Counted from the first letter of the stretch, positions 24,909 to 34,397 are shown. The stretch is 39,293 nucleotides of DNA from FCB group bacterium (GCA_024231695.1 JAAEQF010000849.1:1-39293); one strand, 5' to 3'. Program-made: numbers and translations. Notes: generated by a model not told the origin, from the sequence alone.

Positions 24909-26009
24909 TCAAGTCGCGATGAACCGCTTGCCCGATAATTGTTTAATCAACCCACGCAACTCCAGGCTCAGTAAATATGCCGTCGCTTCGCTGGCCGACA
25001 ATTTGCACTCTCTAACCACACTATCCATCTGCATCGGAACACCCGACAAACGTTCAAAAATCAGGTTTTCACCCTCAGTCAGATCTTCCGGTTTTATTCG
25101 CTCCGGGGCAATATAATCAATTTTAATTTCCGGCAATACAGAAAAAATATCCTCAGGCGAGGTCAACAACCTGGCGCCCGATTTAATCAAATCATTGGTG
25201 CCCAACGATGTTTTCGACATCAGATTTCCCGGCACGGCAAATAGTTTTTTACCCTGTGATAAAGCCAAATCGGCCGTCAGCAAAGCTCCGGATTTAATAC
25301 CGGCTTCAACCACGATTACCGCTTTGGAAAGGCCAGATATGATACGATTACGACGGGGGAAATGTCGAGGATCAGGATCGGTTCCGGGGAAAAATTCGGA
25401 AAGCACGGCCCCGTTTTCGGAAATTTGTCGATATAATTCCTTATTGTGGCGCGGATAAATGACATCAATACCTGATCCCAAAACGGCGATTGTGCGACCT
25501 CCTGCCGCCAGCGCTCCATTATGCGCAGCCGAATCAACTCCCATAGCCATCCCCGAAGCAATCGTAACGCCGTGGCGCGTCAGCGCCCTGGCCAGAGATT
25601 CGGCCGTGGATTTTCCGTAATCGGAAGCCAGCCGGGAACCAACGACGGCCACAGCTTTCTCATCAGCCGGTAAAGTCTTACCAGCCACAAACATAAATGG
25701 TGGCGGATCATAAATTTCGCGAAGTGATGGTGGATAGCCCGGATCGAAAAGGGTGACAATCGAAAAACCTTTTTTCTCAGCCAAATCAATTTGACGGCGG
25801 CCGAAATCGATATCTAATTTTCGTTTAATCCTGTCGGCCAACTCAACGCTAATACCGGGGATTTCACAGAAACGGGCGCTGTCCCACTCCAGGATATCCG
25901 TGGGATGATCAATTTGCACCAGGATGGCCTTGATTTTGACCGGTCCGATTTTACCAACCGAAGCCAGCGCCAGAATCACCGCCGTGGCATCGTAATCAAA
26001 AACTGTCAT
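24909..26009 (-). CDS. dprA: DNA-processing protein DprA/Smf
   Basis: 366 aa from the ATG at 26009, which overlaps the end of obg by 14 bp and has GAGG about 8 nt upstream. An N-terminal helix-hairpin-helix/SAM-like part is followed by the Rossmann-like DprA core. The core has VGSRLASDYGKS, ASGMAMGVDSAAH, AVLGSGIDVIYP, LSEFFPG, FPRRNRIISGLS and GALLTADLAL. A C-terminal winged-helix (DprA_WH) ends the protein. It loads RecA on single-stranded DNA during natural transformation. Its presence suggests, but does not prove, competence in this organism. Confidence 0.95.
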   Translation of the reverse strand: MTVFDYDATAVILALASVGKIGPVKIKAILVQIDHPTDILEWDSARFCEIPGISVELADRIKRKLDIDFGRRQIDLAEKKGFSIVTLFDPGYPPSLREIYDPPPFMFVAGKTLPADEKAVAVVGSRLASDYGKSTAESLARALTRHGVTIASGMAMGVDSAAHNGALAAGGRTIAVLGSGIDVIYPRHNKELYRQISENGAVLSEFFPGTDPDPRHFPRRNRIISGLSKAVIVVEAGIKSGALLTADLALSQGKKLFAVPGNLMSKTSLGTNDLIKSGARLLTSPEDIFSVLPEIKIDYIAPERIKPEDLTEGENLIFERLSGVPMQMDSVVRECKLSASEATAYLLSLELRGLIKQLSGKRFIAT

Positions 26010-26982
26010 CGTCTTTTTCCTCGGCTCGAGCCACATGATTCAATAACTCATCAACCCCTTCACCGGTGACAGCCGAAATGAATTTGTAATCCCCATGCTT
26101 CCTCTTTAAGTCCTCCAGATCGCTCTTGGCAATAATATCGGTTTTATTGATCACCTTAATCATTTTTCGCCTGACCAGTTCCGGATCATATTTTTCCAGT
26201 TCGAGGTACAATTGCTGATACGTTTTGTCGATGTCGGAAGCAAATCCATCAATCATTACAAGCAACACCGCCGAGCGCTGAATATGCCGTAAAAACTGAT
26301 GACCCAACCCTTTCCCCTCGCTGGCACCCTCGATAATACCTGGAATATCAGCCATAACCAGCGTCCGATAATCCTGCAATTTGACTATCCCCAGATTTGG
26401 TACAAGCGTGGTGAACGGATAATCGGCGATTTTCGGCTTGGCAGCAGTGACGCGGGACAGTAGTGTCGATTTCCCGGCATTGGGATAGCCGACCAGTCCG
26501 ACATCGGCCAGCAGTTTGAGTTCCAGAGTCAATTTTATTTGAATCCCGGCCTTTCCGGGCGTGGCTTTTCGCGGTGTTTGATTGGTGGGTGACTTGAAAT
26601 GATCATTGCCCAGCCCACCTTTGCCTCCGGCGGCAATAATTTCCGTTTTGCCATGCTCATCCATATCGGCCAGCACTTCGCCGGTCTCTAAATTTTTAAC
26701 CACTGTCCCAACCGGAATCTTCAGGACAACATCTTCTCCCCCGCGTCCGGTTTTCAAACTCCCGCCGCCCGGCTTGCCCGCTTCGGCTTTGTAATGACGC
26801 TGATAGCGGTAGTCAAGCAGAGTATGCATATTTTCATCGCCCAAAACCACGACGTTGCCACCCCGACCGCCGTCTCCGCCGTTGGGACCGCCTTTGGCAA
26901 TGAATTTTTCCCGCCGGAAAGAGATAAGACCGTCGCCGCCCCTGCCGCTCTTCACATCAATAGTCACATAATCCACAAACAT
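25996..26982 (-). CDS. obg: Obg/CgtA ribosome-assembly GTPase
   Basis: 328 aa. The Gly-rich Obg fold (1-158, with GGPNGGDGGRGGNVV) precedes a GTPase domain: G1 GYPNAGKST, G2 region TTLVP, G3 DIPGIIEGAS, G4 NKTD, G5 near SAVTG. No extra C-terminal OCT domain is present, so it is the short form. It acts in late 50S assembly and the stringent response. The start ATG has AAGGA upstream. It is the first gene of the run through pgi/pmi. The divergent lipoprotein gene lies 151 bp away. Confidence 0.97.
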   Translation of the reverse strand: MFVDYVTIDVKSGRGGDGLISFRREKFIAKGGPNGGDGGRGGNVVVLGDENMHTLLDYRYQRHYKAEAGKPGGGSLKTGRGGEDVVLKIPVGTVVKNLETGEVLADMDEHGKTEIIAAGGKGGLGNDHFKSPTNQTPRKATPGKAGIQIKLTLELKLLADVGLVGYPNAGKSTLLSRVTAAKPKIADYPFTTLVPNLGIVKLQDYRTLVMADIPGIIEGASEGKGLGHQFLRHIQRSAVLLVMIDGFASDIDKTYQQLYLELEKYDPELVRRKMIKVINKTDIIAKSDLEDLKRKHGDYKFISAVTGEGVDELLNHVARAEEKDDDSF

Positions 26983-27070
26983 AAAACCGGTCCTTCAGAT
27001 GAAATTCTACTGGCCTATCCTATCCAGCGAGGGCAAAATATGCCCTTCCTAACCGAAAATCCATCATTTT

Positions 27071-27114
27071 TTTCTACCCAATTTTGTATCCGGGTATTAA
27101 ATTCGGGGTAGAAA
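27071..27114. promoter_or_regulatory. Perfect 9-bp inverted repeat in the obg-lipoprotein gap
   Basis: TTTCTACCC (27071-27079) and GGGTAGAAA (27106-27114) are exact complements separated by 26 bp. The repeat is in the divergent intergenic region, about 20 bp before the lipoprotein ATG. The wide gap suits a protein-binding site better than a terminator. Confidence 0.4.
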
Positions 27115-27133
27115 TAAGAAACCGGGAGAATTT

Positions 27134-27484
27134 ATGCGCAAAATTGTGATATTAATAATCGCTACTATTGTCTGCACCGCCATTTTCATATCCTGCGGCA
27201 CTGAGGGGAAAACCACTATTTTTTCCGGGCGAGTAACCGAGGCCGATACCAGCGTCTATCTGGTTGGGGTCAAAGTGTACGAAAAATCACACGCCAATCT
27301 TTCAACAACCACCGATCACAAAGGCTATTTCAAAATGGACGGCGTTTCGGCCGAGGAACATAATATTTATTTCGAAAAAGAGGGTTTCAAAACTTTTGTT
27401 TTCAACTTTGAATATACCGGCAGCCTGGAGCATCCTCTGATCAGCCAGCATATAATTCTCGAAAAAGACCCTGACTGCGATTAG
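27134..27484 (+). CDS. Small lipoprotein with carboxypeptidase-regulatory-like domain
   Basis: 116 aa. The N-terminus is a lipoprotein signal: Lys-Arg start, hydrophobic run ending AIFISC-G, with lipidation at that Cys (residue 22). The mature part resembles a CarboxypepD_reg (transthyretin-like) beta-sandwich: FSGRVTEADTSVYLVGVKV, then TTTDHKGYFKMDGV and ISQHIILEK. Such domains often serve adhesion or binding in the envelope. GGGAGAA lies just before the ATG. It stands alone on the plus strand, divergent from obg. No partner is evident. Confidence 0.8.
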   Translation: MRKIVILIIATIVCTAIFISCGTEGKTTIFSGRVTEADTSVYLVGVKVYEKSHANLSTTTDHKGYFKMDGVSAEEHNIYFEKEGFKTFVFNFEYTGSLEHPLISQHIILEKDPDCD

Positions 27485-27623
27485 CACCGGCCACCAATTC
27501 TTATAGCCGGAAACGTTTTTTTTGACCTGTTGGCCAAACCGCATAAAAACCTGCAACAAATCTAAGTATTGACTGTTATATTCTCCAGGATGACTTTTGA
27601 CTATATGAGCCGATTGAAATAAT

Positions 27624-28103
27624 ATGCCCTGCAAAAACCTGACAGAATCTTTACGCCTGGTCCTCGATGACCACGAACAATTGCTCGATTACAAACTGGT
27701 CAAGCAATCGTGTGGAGCCGCCATCGGCGGCGAATCGTTATTGCTCGATTATTTCAAGGGGCGGCCATTTGGCGATATTCTTGCCATGAACAGCGAACGG
27801 TTCTGCCAAATGTACACGGTCGATAAACGACTTCAATTCCTTTTCCTCAAACATTTCATTGCCCTGAGTGCTCTCTTGCGCGTTTACACCGGCCACGAAG
27901 CGGGCGGAGTAAAAGATTTCTGCACTATCGCCGACATCGCTTCCGATAACGGCCGGATTTCGATTGAGGCCCAAATCGCCGTCGATGCCGTAACCGAGGA
28001 AATCAAATCGTGTGGACATTGCGGCGGCTGCGGTCATCAGAACGAGAGCGGCAACGGCCACAAACTGAAAAGAACCGATAAAAGCCGCAAAGAAACCGAA
28101 TAG
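27624..28103 (+). CDS. IscU/NifU-N-like protein with C-terminal CGHCGGCGH motif
   Basis: 159 aa. The segment YKLVKQSCGAAIGGESLLLDYFKG aligns by eye with the IscU/NifU core strand and helix around the second cluster Cys (consensus FGCGAAIASSS...IKGK). DFCTIADIA could supply the third Cys (consensus VHCSxLA). The usual first Cys motif (NPxCGD) is absent; a lone Cys occurs at position 3. The tail carries CGHCGGCGHQNE, six metal-binding candidates in eight residues, before a charged end. It may be a diverged Fe-S scaffold or a metal-handling protein. No isc/suf genes adjoin. The start lacks a good ribosome-binding site. Confidence 0.6.
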   Translation: MPCKNLTESLRLVLDDHEQLLDYKLVKQSCGAAIGGESLLLDYFKGRPFGDILAMNSERFCQMYTVDKRLQFLFLKHFIALSALLRVYTGHEAGGVKDFCTIADIASDNGRISIEAQIAVDAVTEEIKSCGHCGGCGHQNESGNGHKLKRTDKSRKETE

Positions 28104-28130
28104 TCAATTGACTTTTAATAAAATTCCTTG

Positions 28131-28168
28131 AAAAAAAAACCCATCCCAATATTCGGGACGGGTTTTTT
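28131..28168. terminator. Bidirectional intrinsic terminator
   Basis: Nine A (28131-28139), CCCATCCC (28140-28147), a 7-nt loop, GGGACGGG (28155-28162, one mismatch) and six T (28163-28168). It sits between the IscU-like gene and the convergent transporter gene and can stop transcription from both sides. Confidence 0.85.
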
Positions 28169-28190
28169 AAGTATATTACTTTCAACTATC

Positions 28191-29651
28191 CTACACGTCG
28201 GCGGCCTCATATTTTTTGGCCCACTTGGCATAGAAATAGATTCCAATTGCCGAGGCAAAACCGATTCCCGCAAACTGATACCACAATTCATACGGATGAT
28301 AGGTATTCCACAAAAGCAACGTTGCATCGGCGGCATTGATGCCCATCACTTCCTGCAGTTTAGTCATCGCTTCCGGGCGAGTGATTGCTTCGGTGACGTT
28401 CAGATTTTCAGTCATATAGCGGATAGCCAGGTTGGCCTTGTCCCCCATTTCGTCATATACTGTTCCGCCCAGCCATGAGCCATAAGCCCAACCAATAGCC
28501 AGAGGGATATTGGCATATCCCATATAAAGCGCCTTCTGACCTTCCGGAGCGATAACCCCCAGATAATCATTCATTTTGGGCGAGGCCAGCATTTCACCGA
28601 CTGAGAAACATAAGATACCGAGAATACAGAGAACACCCGACATGGTAAACCCGGCCGCAATCAGACCTATCGACGATACCGCTATTCCCAATAAGATGGA
28701 ATTTACGCGCCGCATCCGAGCCACCAGCCAGGAAACAAAGACCACGGCAAAAACAATTAAACCGGCGTTGGCGTTAATCAGCCATTCCTGAGTAATCATC
28801 GTTCCTCGCGCCGTTTCCACCGTCACCCATGACGGCAGATTCAACGCCGCCACAATGTTGGAGGAATCGACCCAATCGACAATAAAGTTGGGCAACATGT
28901 CAAACAATTGCATAAACATCAGCCAGAAACCGGACATGATCAAAATAAAGACCGATAGTCTGGGCTGGCACAGATTGCGGACAGTGAGCTTGACCACATT
29001 CCAGACGCCCCCGGTCTGGTCACCTCCAGCCGGAACTTCTTTATAGGTTAGAAGCATGAAGAAATTCAGCGAAACGATTACGGCACAGCCATAGAAAACC
29101 GCCGGCCAGGACCAACCATAAAGGAAATGAGCCAGCGGCGGTCCGAGGAATCCGCCAATGTTGACCAGCATATAAAACGTACCCCAGCCGGTCGAGGAGT
29201 TTTTCTTGGTGAGCGTGCGCACCAGAGTACCTTGCACGCCCGGCTTAAATATTGCCGTTCCAGCCGCCAAAACACAGCAACCGATAAGAAAAGGCCAGAA
29301 TTCACGCTGAGTGGCCATCATCAGATAGCCGATAATCTTGATGATAATCGAAAAGGCTATTGTCTTTTTATAACCGTACCGATCGGCGAAACCGCCCGAA
29401 AACACCGGCACCAACGATTGTACCAGTGCCCACCAGAGGAAAATCAGCCCCTTGTCGGTCTGCGAAAACTGAAGGCCGTGGATTTCGTCGGCCTGAGCGA
29501 TATAAATCGGAATGACTACCCGAACGCCATAATAGGCCAGACGTTCCAACATCTCCATAATGTTGACCATCCAGAACGGCCGTTCGAAACCGGCCAGCTG
29601 TTTGAACATCCCCTCTTTTTCCTGGGGCTGAGTCACGGTTGCATTAGCCAC
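28191..29651 (-). CDS. POT/PTR2-family proton-coupled peptide transporter
   Basis: 486 aa from a GTG start with AAGGA 7 nt upstream. About 12-14 hydrophobic helices are present. The first helix has the POT signature E-x-x-E-R-x-x-Y-Y (in MEMLERLAYYGVR), needed for proton coupling. The PTR2 signature appears as FYMLVNIGGFLGPP. GGFADRYGYKK is the MFS loop 2-3 motif. It probably imports di- and tripeptides across the inner membrane. It is a single-gene unit closed by the shared terminator. The N-terminal 12 residues are hydrophilic and variable. Confidence 0.88.
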   Translation of the reverse strand: MANATVTQPQEKEGMFKQLAGFERPFWMVNIMEMLERLAYYGVRVVIPIYIAQADEIHGLQFSQTDKGLIFLWWALVQSLVPVFSGGFADRYGYKKTIAFSIIIKIIGYLMMATQREFWPFLIGCCVLAAGTAIFKPGVQGTLVRTLTKKNSSTGWGTFYMLVNIGGFLGPPLAHFLYGWSWPAVFYGCAVIVSLNFFMLLTYKEVPAGGDQTGGVWNVVKLTVRNLCQPRLSVFILIMSGFWLMFMQLFDMLPNFIVDWVDSSNIVAALNLPSWVTVETARGTMITQEWLINANAGLIVFAVVFVSWLVARMRRVNSILLGIAVSSIGLIAAGFTMSGVLCILGILCFSVGEMLASPKMNDYLGVIAPEGQKALYMGYANIPLAIGWAYGSWLGGTVYDEMGDKANLAIRYMTENLNVTEAITRPEAMTKLQEVMGINAADATLLLWNTYHPYELWYQFAGIGFASAIGIYFYAKWAKKYEAADV

Positions 29652-29869
29652 AATCGGTTCCTTTTGCCTGAGTTCAAAGTAATTGCGCTAAAACTACCTA
29701 ATCAAAACCCCTGAGTCAAACAATCTCTGGGGTGCAATATGTTGTTGTAGAAGTGACTGAATTGGAAATATGCTCTACAAATCACCTCAAAAACAATTTC
29801 TCCCTCTATTAAGATAGCTTATATTAAACTCACTAAAAACTTGATAACGAATTTTAGGATCTGCGAATC
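29652..29869. other. Divergent intergenic region between transporter and tilS
   Basis: 218 bp, AT-rich, with the promoters of both genes presumably inside. A hairpin ACCCC-T-GAG / CTC-T-GGGGT (29707-29733, 9-nt loop, one mismatch) is the only clear structure. On the minus strand TTGACT occurs near it but without a good -10. I see no other feature. Confidence 0.4.
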
Positions 29870-31261
29870 ATGGCACCGAAAAAGAGTTCGATTATAGCCA
29901 CCGTCGAAAAGACCATAAGCGAATACGGACTATTAGCCAATGGCGATCATATCCTCGTCGGCCTTTCCGGCGGCCCCGATTCGACCGCCCTTTTGCATAT
30001 CCTGCATCGTCTGCGAAATAAACTCGACCTGTCCCTCGCTGCGGTCTATATCAATCATAAACTCCGCCCCCGCGCCGCCAAAAAGGAAGCTCGCTTCTGC
30101 GACGACTTATGCGCCGACCTGCAAATTGACTTCCATTACAATGAAATCGATATCAACGATTTGGCGGCCGAACAAAAAACTGGAATCGAGGAGACCGCCC
30201 GTAATTATCGCTATATGTTCTTTACCGAGTTGGCCAACGATGAAAACTATGACGCCGTCGCTGTCGGTCATCATCGGGATGATCGAGTCGAAACGATTTT
30301 GTTCAACCTCCTGCGCGGTTCGGGAAGGCAGGGGCTGATCGGCATGCCGGCGGGGCGCGACCTGTTTATCCGGCCCCTTTATGACCTCAGCCGTCAGCAG
30401 ATTATCGGCTGGCTCGATAAAAACAAACTTGCCTATATGACCGATAAATCGAACCAAAGTCCCCGCTATACCCGCAATCGAATTCGCCATAAAGTCATTC
30501 CCCTGTTGGAAAAGGAAATTTCCGAATCGGCGGCAGGCAATATTATCAGATTTTCGGAGATTCTGGCCGACGAAGAACGCTTTCTGGAAAAGCAAAGTTC
30601 GCGTATATCCGGGAAGTTGATTTCGACGACTCCGGGCGGCAAGTTTAAACTTGATTTAGCCCGTATATTGGAGTATGATATATGGCTTTTAAGGCGATTG
30701 GTCAGACGCTTTTTCAGCCGGGCCGGGCTCTCCGATATTGTCTTTGCCGATATCGACCGGACTCTGGATCTGATTGGTGGCGGCCGCGATTCCCGACTGT
30801 CGATTACCGGTGGGATGACCGCCGAAAAAGCAGGCTATGGCCTGTATCTTTATGGCCGAAAAAAACGTTTCATCAGGCAGGAGGTTATTGTTCCGGGAAG
30901 TTATCGTCTGAGGTACCCCAAAATCTCGATTTCCCTTGAATTTACGGATAACTGTGACGTAAATATAATTAAGGAAGGTTCGCCTCGGCAGGCTTTTCTT
31001 GATGCCGGCAAACTTTCCGGCAAACTTTATATCGACGGCATAAAGCTGGGGGAAAGGTTTCATCCCTTTAGGCGACCGGGATCAAAAAAAGCGACCGATT
31101 TTTTGACTGACAGGAAATACCCGCGGCCATTGCGTGACGAGTTACCGGTGTTATATGACGATCACGGGATCGTTTGGCTGGCCGGCGTGGAAATAGATGA
31201 CAGAGTTAAGATTGATTCAAAGACCAAAAAGATGGTGAAACTTGAAATTGAAAGAAGTTGA
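29870..31261 (+). CDS. tilS: tRNA(Ile)-lysidine synthetase
   Basis: 463 aa. The PP-loop ATP pyrophosphatase motif is GLSGGPDSTALLH (about 33-45), followed by VYINHKLRP and AVGHHRDDRVETILFNLLRG, typical of TilS. A C-terminal TilS substrate-binding domain ends the protein. It changes cytidine 34 of the AUA-reading tRNA(Ile) to lysidine. Its stop overlaps the hpt start by 20 bp. It heads the run tilS-hpt-ftsH-folE-folP-dacA. AGGAT about 8 nt upstream supports the ATG. Confidence 0.95.
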   Translation: MAPKKSSIIATVEKTISEYGLLANGDHILVGLSGGPDSTALLHILHRLRNKLDLSLAAVYINHKLRPRAAKKEARFCDDLCADLQIDFHYNEIDINDLAAEQKTGIEETARNYRYMFFTELANDENYDAVAVGHHRDDRVETILFNLLRGSGRQGLIGMPAGRDLFIRPLYDLSRQQIIGWLDKNKLAYMTDKSNQSPRYTRNRIRHKVIPLLEKEISESAAGNIIRFSEILADEERFLEKQSSRISGKLISTTPGGKFKLDLARILEYDIWLLRRLVRRFFSRAGLSDIVFADIDRTLDLIGGGRDSRLSITGGMTAEKAGYGLYLYGRKKRFIRQEVIVPGSYRLRYPKISISLEFTDNCDVNIIKEGSPRQAFLDAGKLSGKLYIDGIKLGERFHPFRRPGSKKATDFLTDRKYPRPLRDELPVLYDDHGIVWLAGVEIDDRVKIDSKTKKMVKLEIERS

Positions 31262-31787
31262 TCTAAAGGCTCAGCCCTTCGAACTTTTATTCTCCCAGGA
31301 CCGTATAGAAAGCAAGATCAGGGAAATTGGGGAGATAATTTCCATTGATTATGCCGGAAAAAATCCGGTGCTCCTGGGTGTTCTAAAAGGTTGTTTTGTT
31401 TTTATGGCCGATCTGATTAGGGCGATTAACGTACCCTCGGAAGTGGAATTCATTTCCGCCCACAGTTATGGTTCGGCTACAGTGCCGGGCGAACTGACTC
31501 TTTCCGGAGGTCCGCAGGCTTCACTCAAAGGCCGACATATCCTGATGGTCGAAGGTGTGGTCGATACCGGGCGCACGGCGCGCTCCATCTTGGACTCACT
31601 TAAAAGAATGGAACCGGCCAGTGTCGAGATTGTTACACTTTTGAACAAAACCGGCCGACGGGAATCGGAAATAGAGATCAAGTATTCGGGTTTCGAGATT
31701 GGCAACGATTTTGTTATCGGCTATGGGCTGGATCATGGCCAAATGTACCGTAACCTGCCGTTTATCGGCAAAGTAATTGATAAGTAA
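31242..31787 (+). CDS. hpt: Hypoxanthine(-guanine) phosphoribosyltransferase
   Basis: 181 aa from a TTG (31242 or 31248); no ATG or GTG is in frame after the upstream in-frame stop, which begins at 31236. The type I PRTase fold has LGVLKGCFVFMADLIR, the PRPP loop in ILMVEGVVDTGRT, and VIGYGLDHG near the C-terminus. The PRPP motif is normally V-E-D-x-x-D-T-G; here the second acidic residue is Gly (VEGVVDTG), while the catalytic Asp is kept. Purine salvage is the expected role, with activity possibly modified. It overlaps tilS and precedes ftsH, an order widespread in bacteria. Confidence 0.93.
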   Translation: MKLKEVDLKAQPFELLFSQDRIESKIREIGEIISIDYAGKNPVLLGVLKGCFVFMADLIRAINVPSEVEFISAHSYGSATVPGELTLSGGPQASLKGRHILMVEGVVDTGRTARSILDSLKRMEPASVEIVTLLNKTGRRESEIEIKYSGFEIGNDFVIGYGLDHGQMYRNLPFIGKVIDK

Positions 31788-31812
31788 GACGAAGAAAGCG
31801 GAGATTATATAA

Positions 31813-33792
31813 ATGGATAACCAGCGTAATTTTGCCCGCAGTCCTCATGGCCAACAACCGGGAAGATCCGGCAAAACGCCACAAAATGATAAGGGAAAAA
31901 AGGAAGGGCTGTCGTGGAAAGGACCGGGCCGGTCGCTTATTTTCTGGTTCGTCATACTGCTGACGGTTATCCTGATTTATAACTTTTTCAATGAAACCGA
32001 CGTCGATTCGGCTTCCATTCACTATTCCGATTTTCTCCGATATGTTGATGATGACAAAGTCGCCTCGGTCGAATTCGTGAACAAGAATATCAACGGCCGA
32101 TTCAACGAGGAAATGACGATAGCTACCGCCACCGGCAGTGGGAAATACAATAAATTTATATCGCGCATGGTAGTCGATGATCCTGACCTGGTACGGAAGC
32201 TGTACGAAGCCGGGGTGACCATCAAAGCCCGCGAAGAAAATCTAAACTGGGGCGGAATCGTCCTCTCCATCGCCCCCTGGATTCTGATTATCTTCGTCTG
32301 GCTGTTTATGCTGCGCCAGATGCAGGGCGGCGGAGCCGGCGGCCCCAAAGGGATATTCTCTTTCGGCAAAAGCCGGGCCAAGCTGTTTACCGACGAACGC
32401 CCGCGAGTTACATTCGCCGATGTTGCCGGGGCGGATGAGGCCAAGGAGGAGCTCTCCGAAGTTATCGAATTTTTAAAAGACGCCGGTAAATTCCAGAAAC
32501 TGGGCGGAAAAATTCCCAAGGGCGCTCTTCTTCTGGGCGCACCCGGAACGGGCAAAACTCTTTTGGCCCGAGCCGTGGCCGGTGAGGCCGAAGTGCCGTT
32601 TTACTCCATGTCCGGTTCCGATTTCGTCGAAATGTTCGTCGGCGTCGGCGCCTCCCGTGTTCGCGACCTGTTCGATCAGGGCAAGAAAAACGCTCCTTGT
32701 ATTATTTTCATCGATGAAATCGACGCCGTCGGCCGCCATCGTGGCGCCGGTCTGGGCGGCGGCCATGACGAACGCGAACAAACCCTCAACCAGCTTTTGG
32801 TTGAAATGGACGGTTTCGAATCGAACGAGGGCGTTATTTTGGTGGCCGCTACCAACCGCCCCGATGTTCTCGACCCAGCCCTTCTGCGCCCCGGCCGATT
32901 TGATCGCCAGATTGTGGTTGATGTACCTGATGTACGCGGTCGCGAAGGAATTTTCAAAGTACATACTCGCAAAGTAAAACTGGCCGATGACATCAAGCTG
33001 AAAGTTCTGGCCCGCGGCACTCCGGGACTGACCGGTGCCGATATCGCCAATCTGGTCAACGAGGCCGCTCTTTTTGCCGCCCGCATGAACAAGGATGCCG
33101 TGCATATGACCGATTTCGAAGAGGCCAAAGACAAGGTCATGATGGGTGCCGAAAGAAAATCGCTGGTGATTACCGACGAGGAGAAGAAACTCACCGCTTA
33201 TCACGAAAGCGGTCATGCTCTTCTGGGTAAACTCCTCCCCAAAGCCGACCCGGTGCACAAAGTCACGATCGTCCCCCGCGGTATGGCCTTGGGCGTAACC
33301 CATTACCTGCCGATGGACGAAAAGCATACCTATCCCCGTGATTATCTGGAAGTACGTTTGATTACTCTCTTGGGCGGCCGCGTCGCCGAAAAGCTGGTCT
33401 TCGACCACCTTACCACCGGAGCTGGCAACGATATTCAGCAAGCCACCGACCTGTCGCGCAAAATGGTCTGTAACTGGGGCATGTCTGACAAACTCGGCCC
33501 GTTGTCCTTCGGCCGAAAACAGGAACATGTTTTCCTCGGCCGCGAAATCAATCAATCCCGCGACTATTCGGAAGAAACGGCCAATCTAATCGACAACGAA
33601 ATCAAACGGTTTGTCGAGGAAGCTGAAGACAAAGCGACTGAACTGCTGAAGGCCAATATGGACAAACTGGAATTGCTGGCGGATGCTCTTCTGGAAAAGG
33701 AAATACTGGATGGCAACGAAATCGACGAACTCGTCGGGATCAAATCGGAAGAACCGGAAGCAAAAACCGAAGAGGCTTCGCCAACCGATTAA
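31813..33792 (+). CDS. ftsH: ATP-dependent zinc metalloprotease FtsH
   Basis: 659 aa. Two transmembrane helices ([18 protein letters not shown] and [19 protein letters not shown]) flank the periplasmic domain. The AAA+ module has Walker [11 protein letters not shown], the pore motif MFVGVGA, Walker [11 protein letters not shown] and the SRH region RPGRFDRQ. The M41 zinc site is [12 protein letters not shown], with the third ligand in [13 protein letters not shown]. It degrades membrane and regulatory proteins. The N-terminus before the first helix is about 45 residues, Gly/Lys/Gln-rich and variable. GGAG lies about 9 nt before the ATG. The end overlaps the folE reading frame. Confidence 0.97.
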   Translation: MDNQRNFARSPHGQQPGRSGKTPQNDKGKKEGLSWKGPGRSLIFWFVILLTVILIYNFFNETDVDSASIHYSDFLRYVDDDKVASVEFVNKNINGRFNEEMTIATATGSGKYNKFISRMVVDDPDLVRKLYEAGVTIKAREENLNWGGIVLSIAPWILIIFVWLFMLRQMQGGGAGGPKGIFSFGKSRAKLFTDERPRVTFADVAGADEAKEELSEVIEFLKDAGKFQKLGGKIPKGALLLGAPGTGKTLLARAVAGEAEVPFYSMSGSDFVEMFVGVGASRVRDLFDQGKKNAPCIIFIDEIDAVGRHRGAGLGGGHDEREQTLNQLLVEMDGFESNEGVILVAATNRPDVLDPALLRPGRFDRQIVVDVPDVRGREGIFKVHTRKVKLADDIKLKVLARGTPGLTGADIANLVNEAALFAARMNKDAVHMTDFEEAKDKVMMGAERKSLVITDEEKKLTAYHESGHALLGKLLPKADPVHKVTIVPRGMALGVTHYLPMDEKHTYPRDYLEVRLITLLGGRVAEKLVFDHLTTGAGNDIQQATDLSRKMVCNWGMSDKLGPLSFGRKQEHVFLGREINQSRDYSEETANLIDNEIKRFVEEAEDKATELLKANMDKLELLADALLEKEILDGNEIDELVGIKSEEPEAKTEEASPTD

Positions 33793-34348
33793 CAAGAAAA
33801 AAATCAGGGACGGCGTACGGCTGATTCTGGAAGGTGTCGGCGAAGACCTCGATCGAGAAGGACTAAAAAGAACGCCGCAACGCGTTGCCGATTTCTACGA
33901 AGAAGCCTTCGCCGGAATCGGTGTTGACCCGCGCCAAAAAGTAAATCTCTACACGGCCGACAATCGGGACGAACTAATTATCGTTCGCGATATTACCTTT
34001 TATTCGATCTGCGAACATCATCTCCTGCCTTTTTTCGGCAAAGCCCATATCGCCTATATTCCGGGACATAACAAAATTACCGGATTCTCACATCTGGCCC
34101 GCGTTATCGAAACGCTGGCTCACCGCCCCACCACCCAGGAAGTTCTTACTTCCGAAGCGGCCAATGTGTTGAAACAAATCATCCGACCTAAGGGGATTCT
34201 TATCGTCACCGAAGCCGAACATCTTTGCCTGACCATGCGCGGTATCAAAAAACCGGGATCGGTGACTATCACCTCGGCCATTCGCGGCTGTCTGCGCAAG
34301 GAAGCCACCCGGGCCGAGGCTTTTGCTTTGATTAAAGGAACCAAGTAA
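33710..34348 (+). CDS. folE: GTP cyclohydrolase I
   Basis: The conserved domain begins at [20 protein letters not shown]. Motifs: SICEHHLLPFFGKAHIAYIP (zinc Cys and His residues), HLARVIETLAHRPTTQE, and EHLCLTMRGI (third zinc ligand and GTP site). It makes dihydroneopterin triphosphate, the first step of folate synthesis; folP follows. The start is a problem: after the ftsH stop there is no ATG, GTG or TTG before the domain. The ATG at 33710 has AAGGAA 7 nt upstream and gives 212 aa with a Lys/Asn/Ser-rich extension that overlaps ftsH by 83 bp. An ATT at 33788 would give the 187-aa length usual for the family. I chose 33710. Confidence 0.92.
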   Translation: MATKSTNSSGSNRKNRKQKPKRLRQPINKKKIRDGVRLILEGVGEDLDREGLKRTPQRVADFYEEAFAGIGVDPRQKVNLYTADNRDELIIVRDITFYSICEHHLLPFFGKAHIAYIPGHNKITGFSHLARVIETLAHRPTTQEVLTSEAANVLKQIIRPKGILIVTEAEHLCLTMRGIKKPGSVTITSAIRGCLRKEATRAEAFALIKGTK

Positions 34349-34397
34349 GATCAGGCGCTATCTGCGCTCCTGACGTTCATCCCCGGGGAGGGGTGAC

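Noticed and set aside
32473..33555. 360-aa minus-strand ORF inside ftsH
   Set aside because: It is fully antisense to the clearly conserved AAA and protease domains of ftsH and shows no family motif; it arises from the codon pattern.
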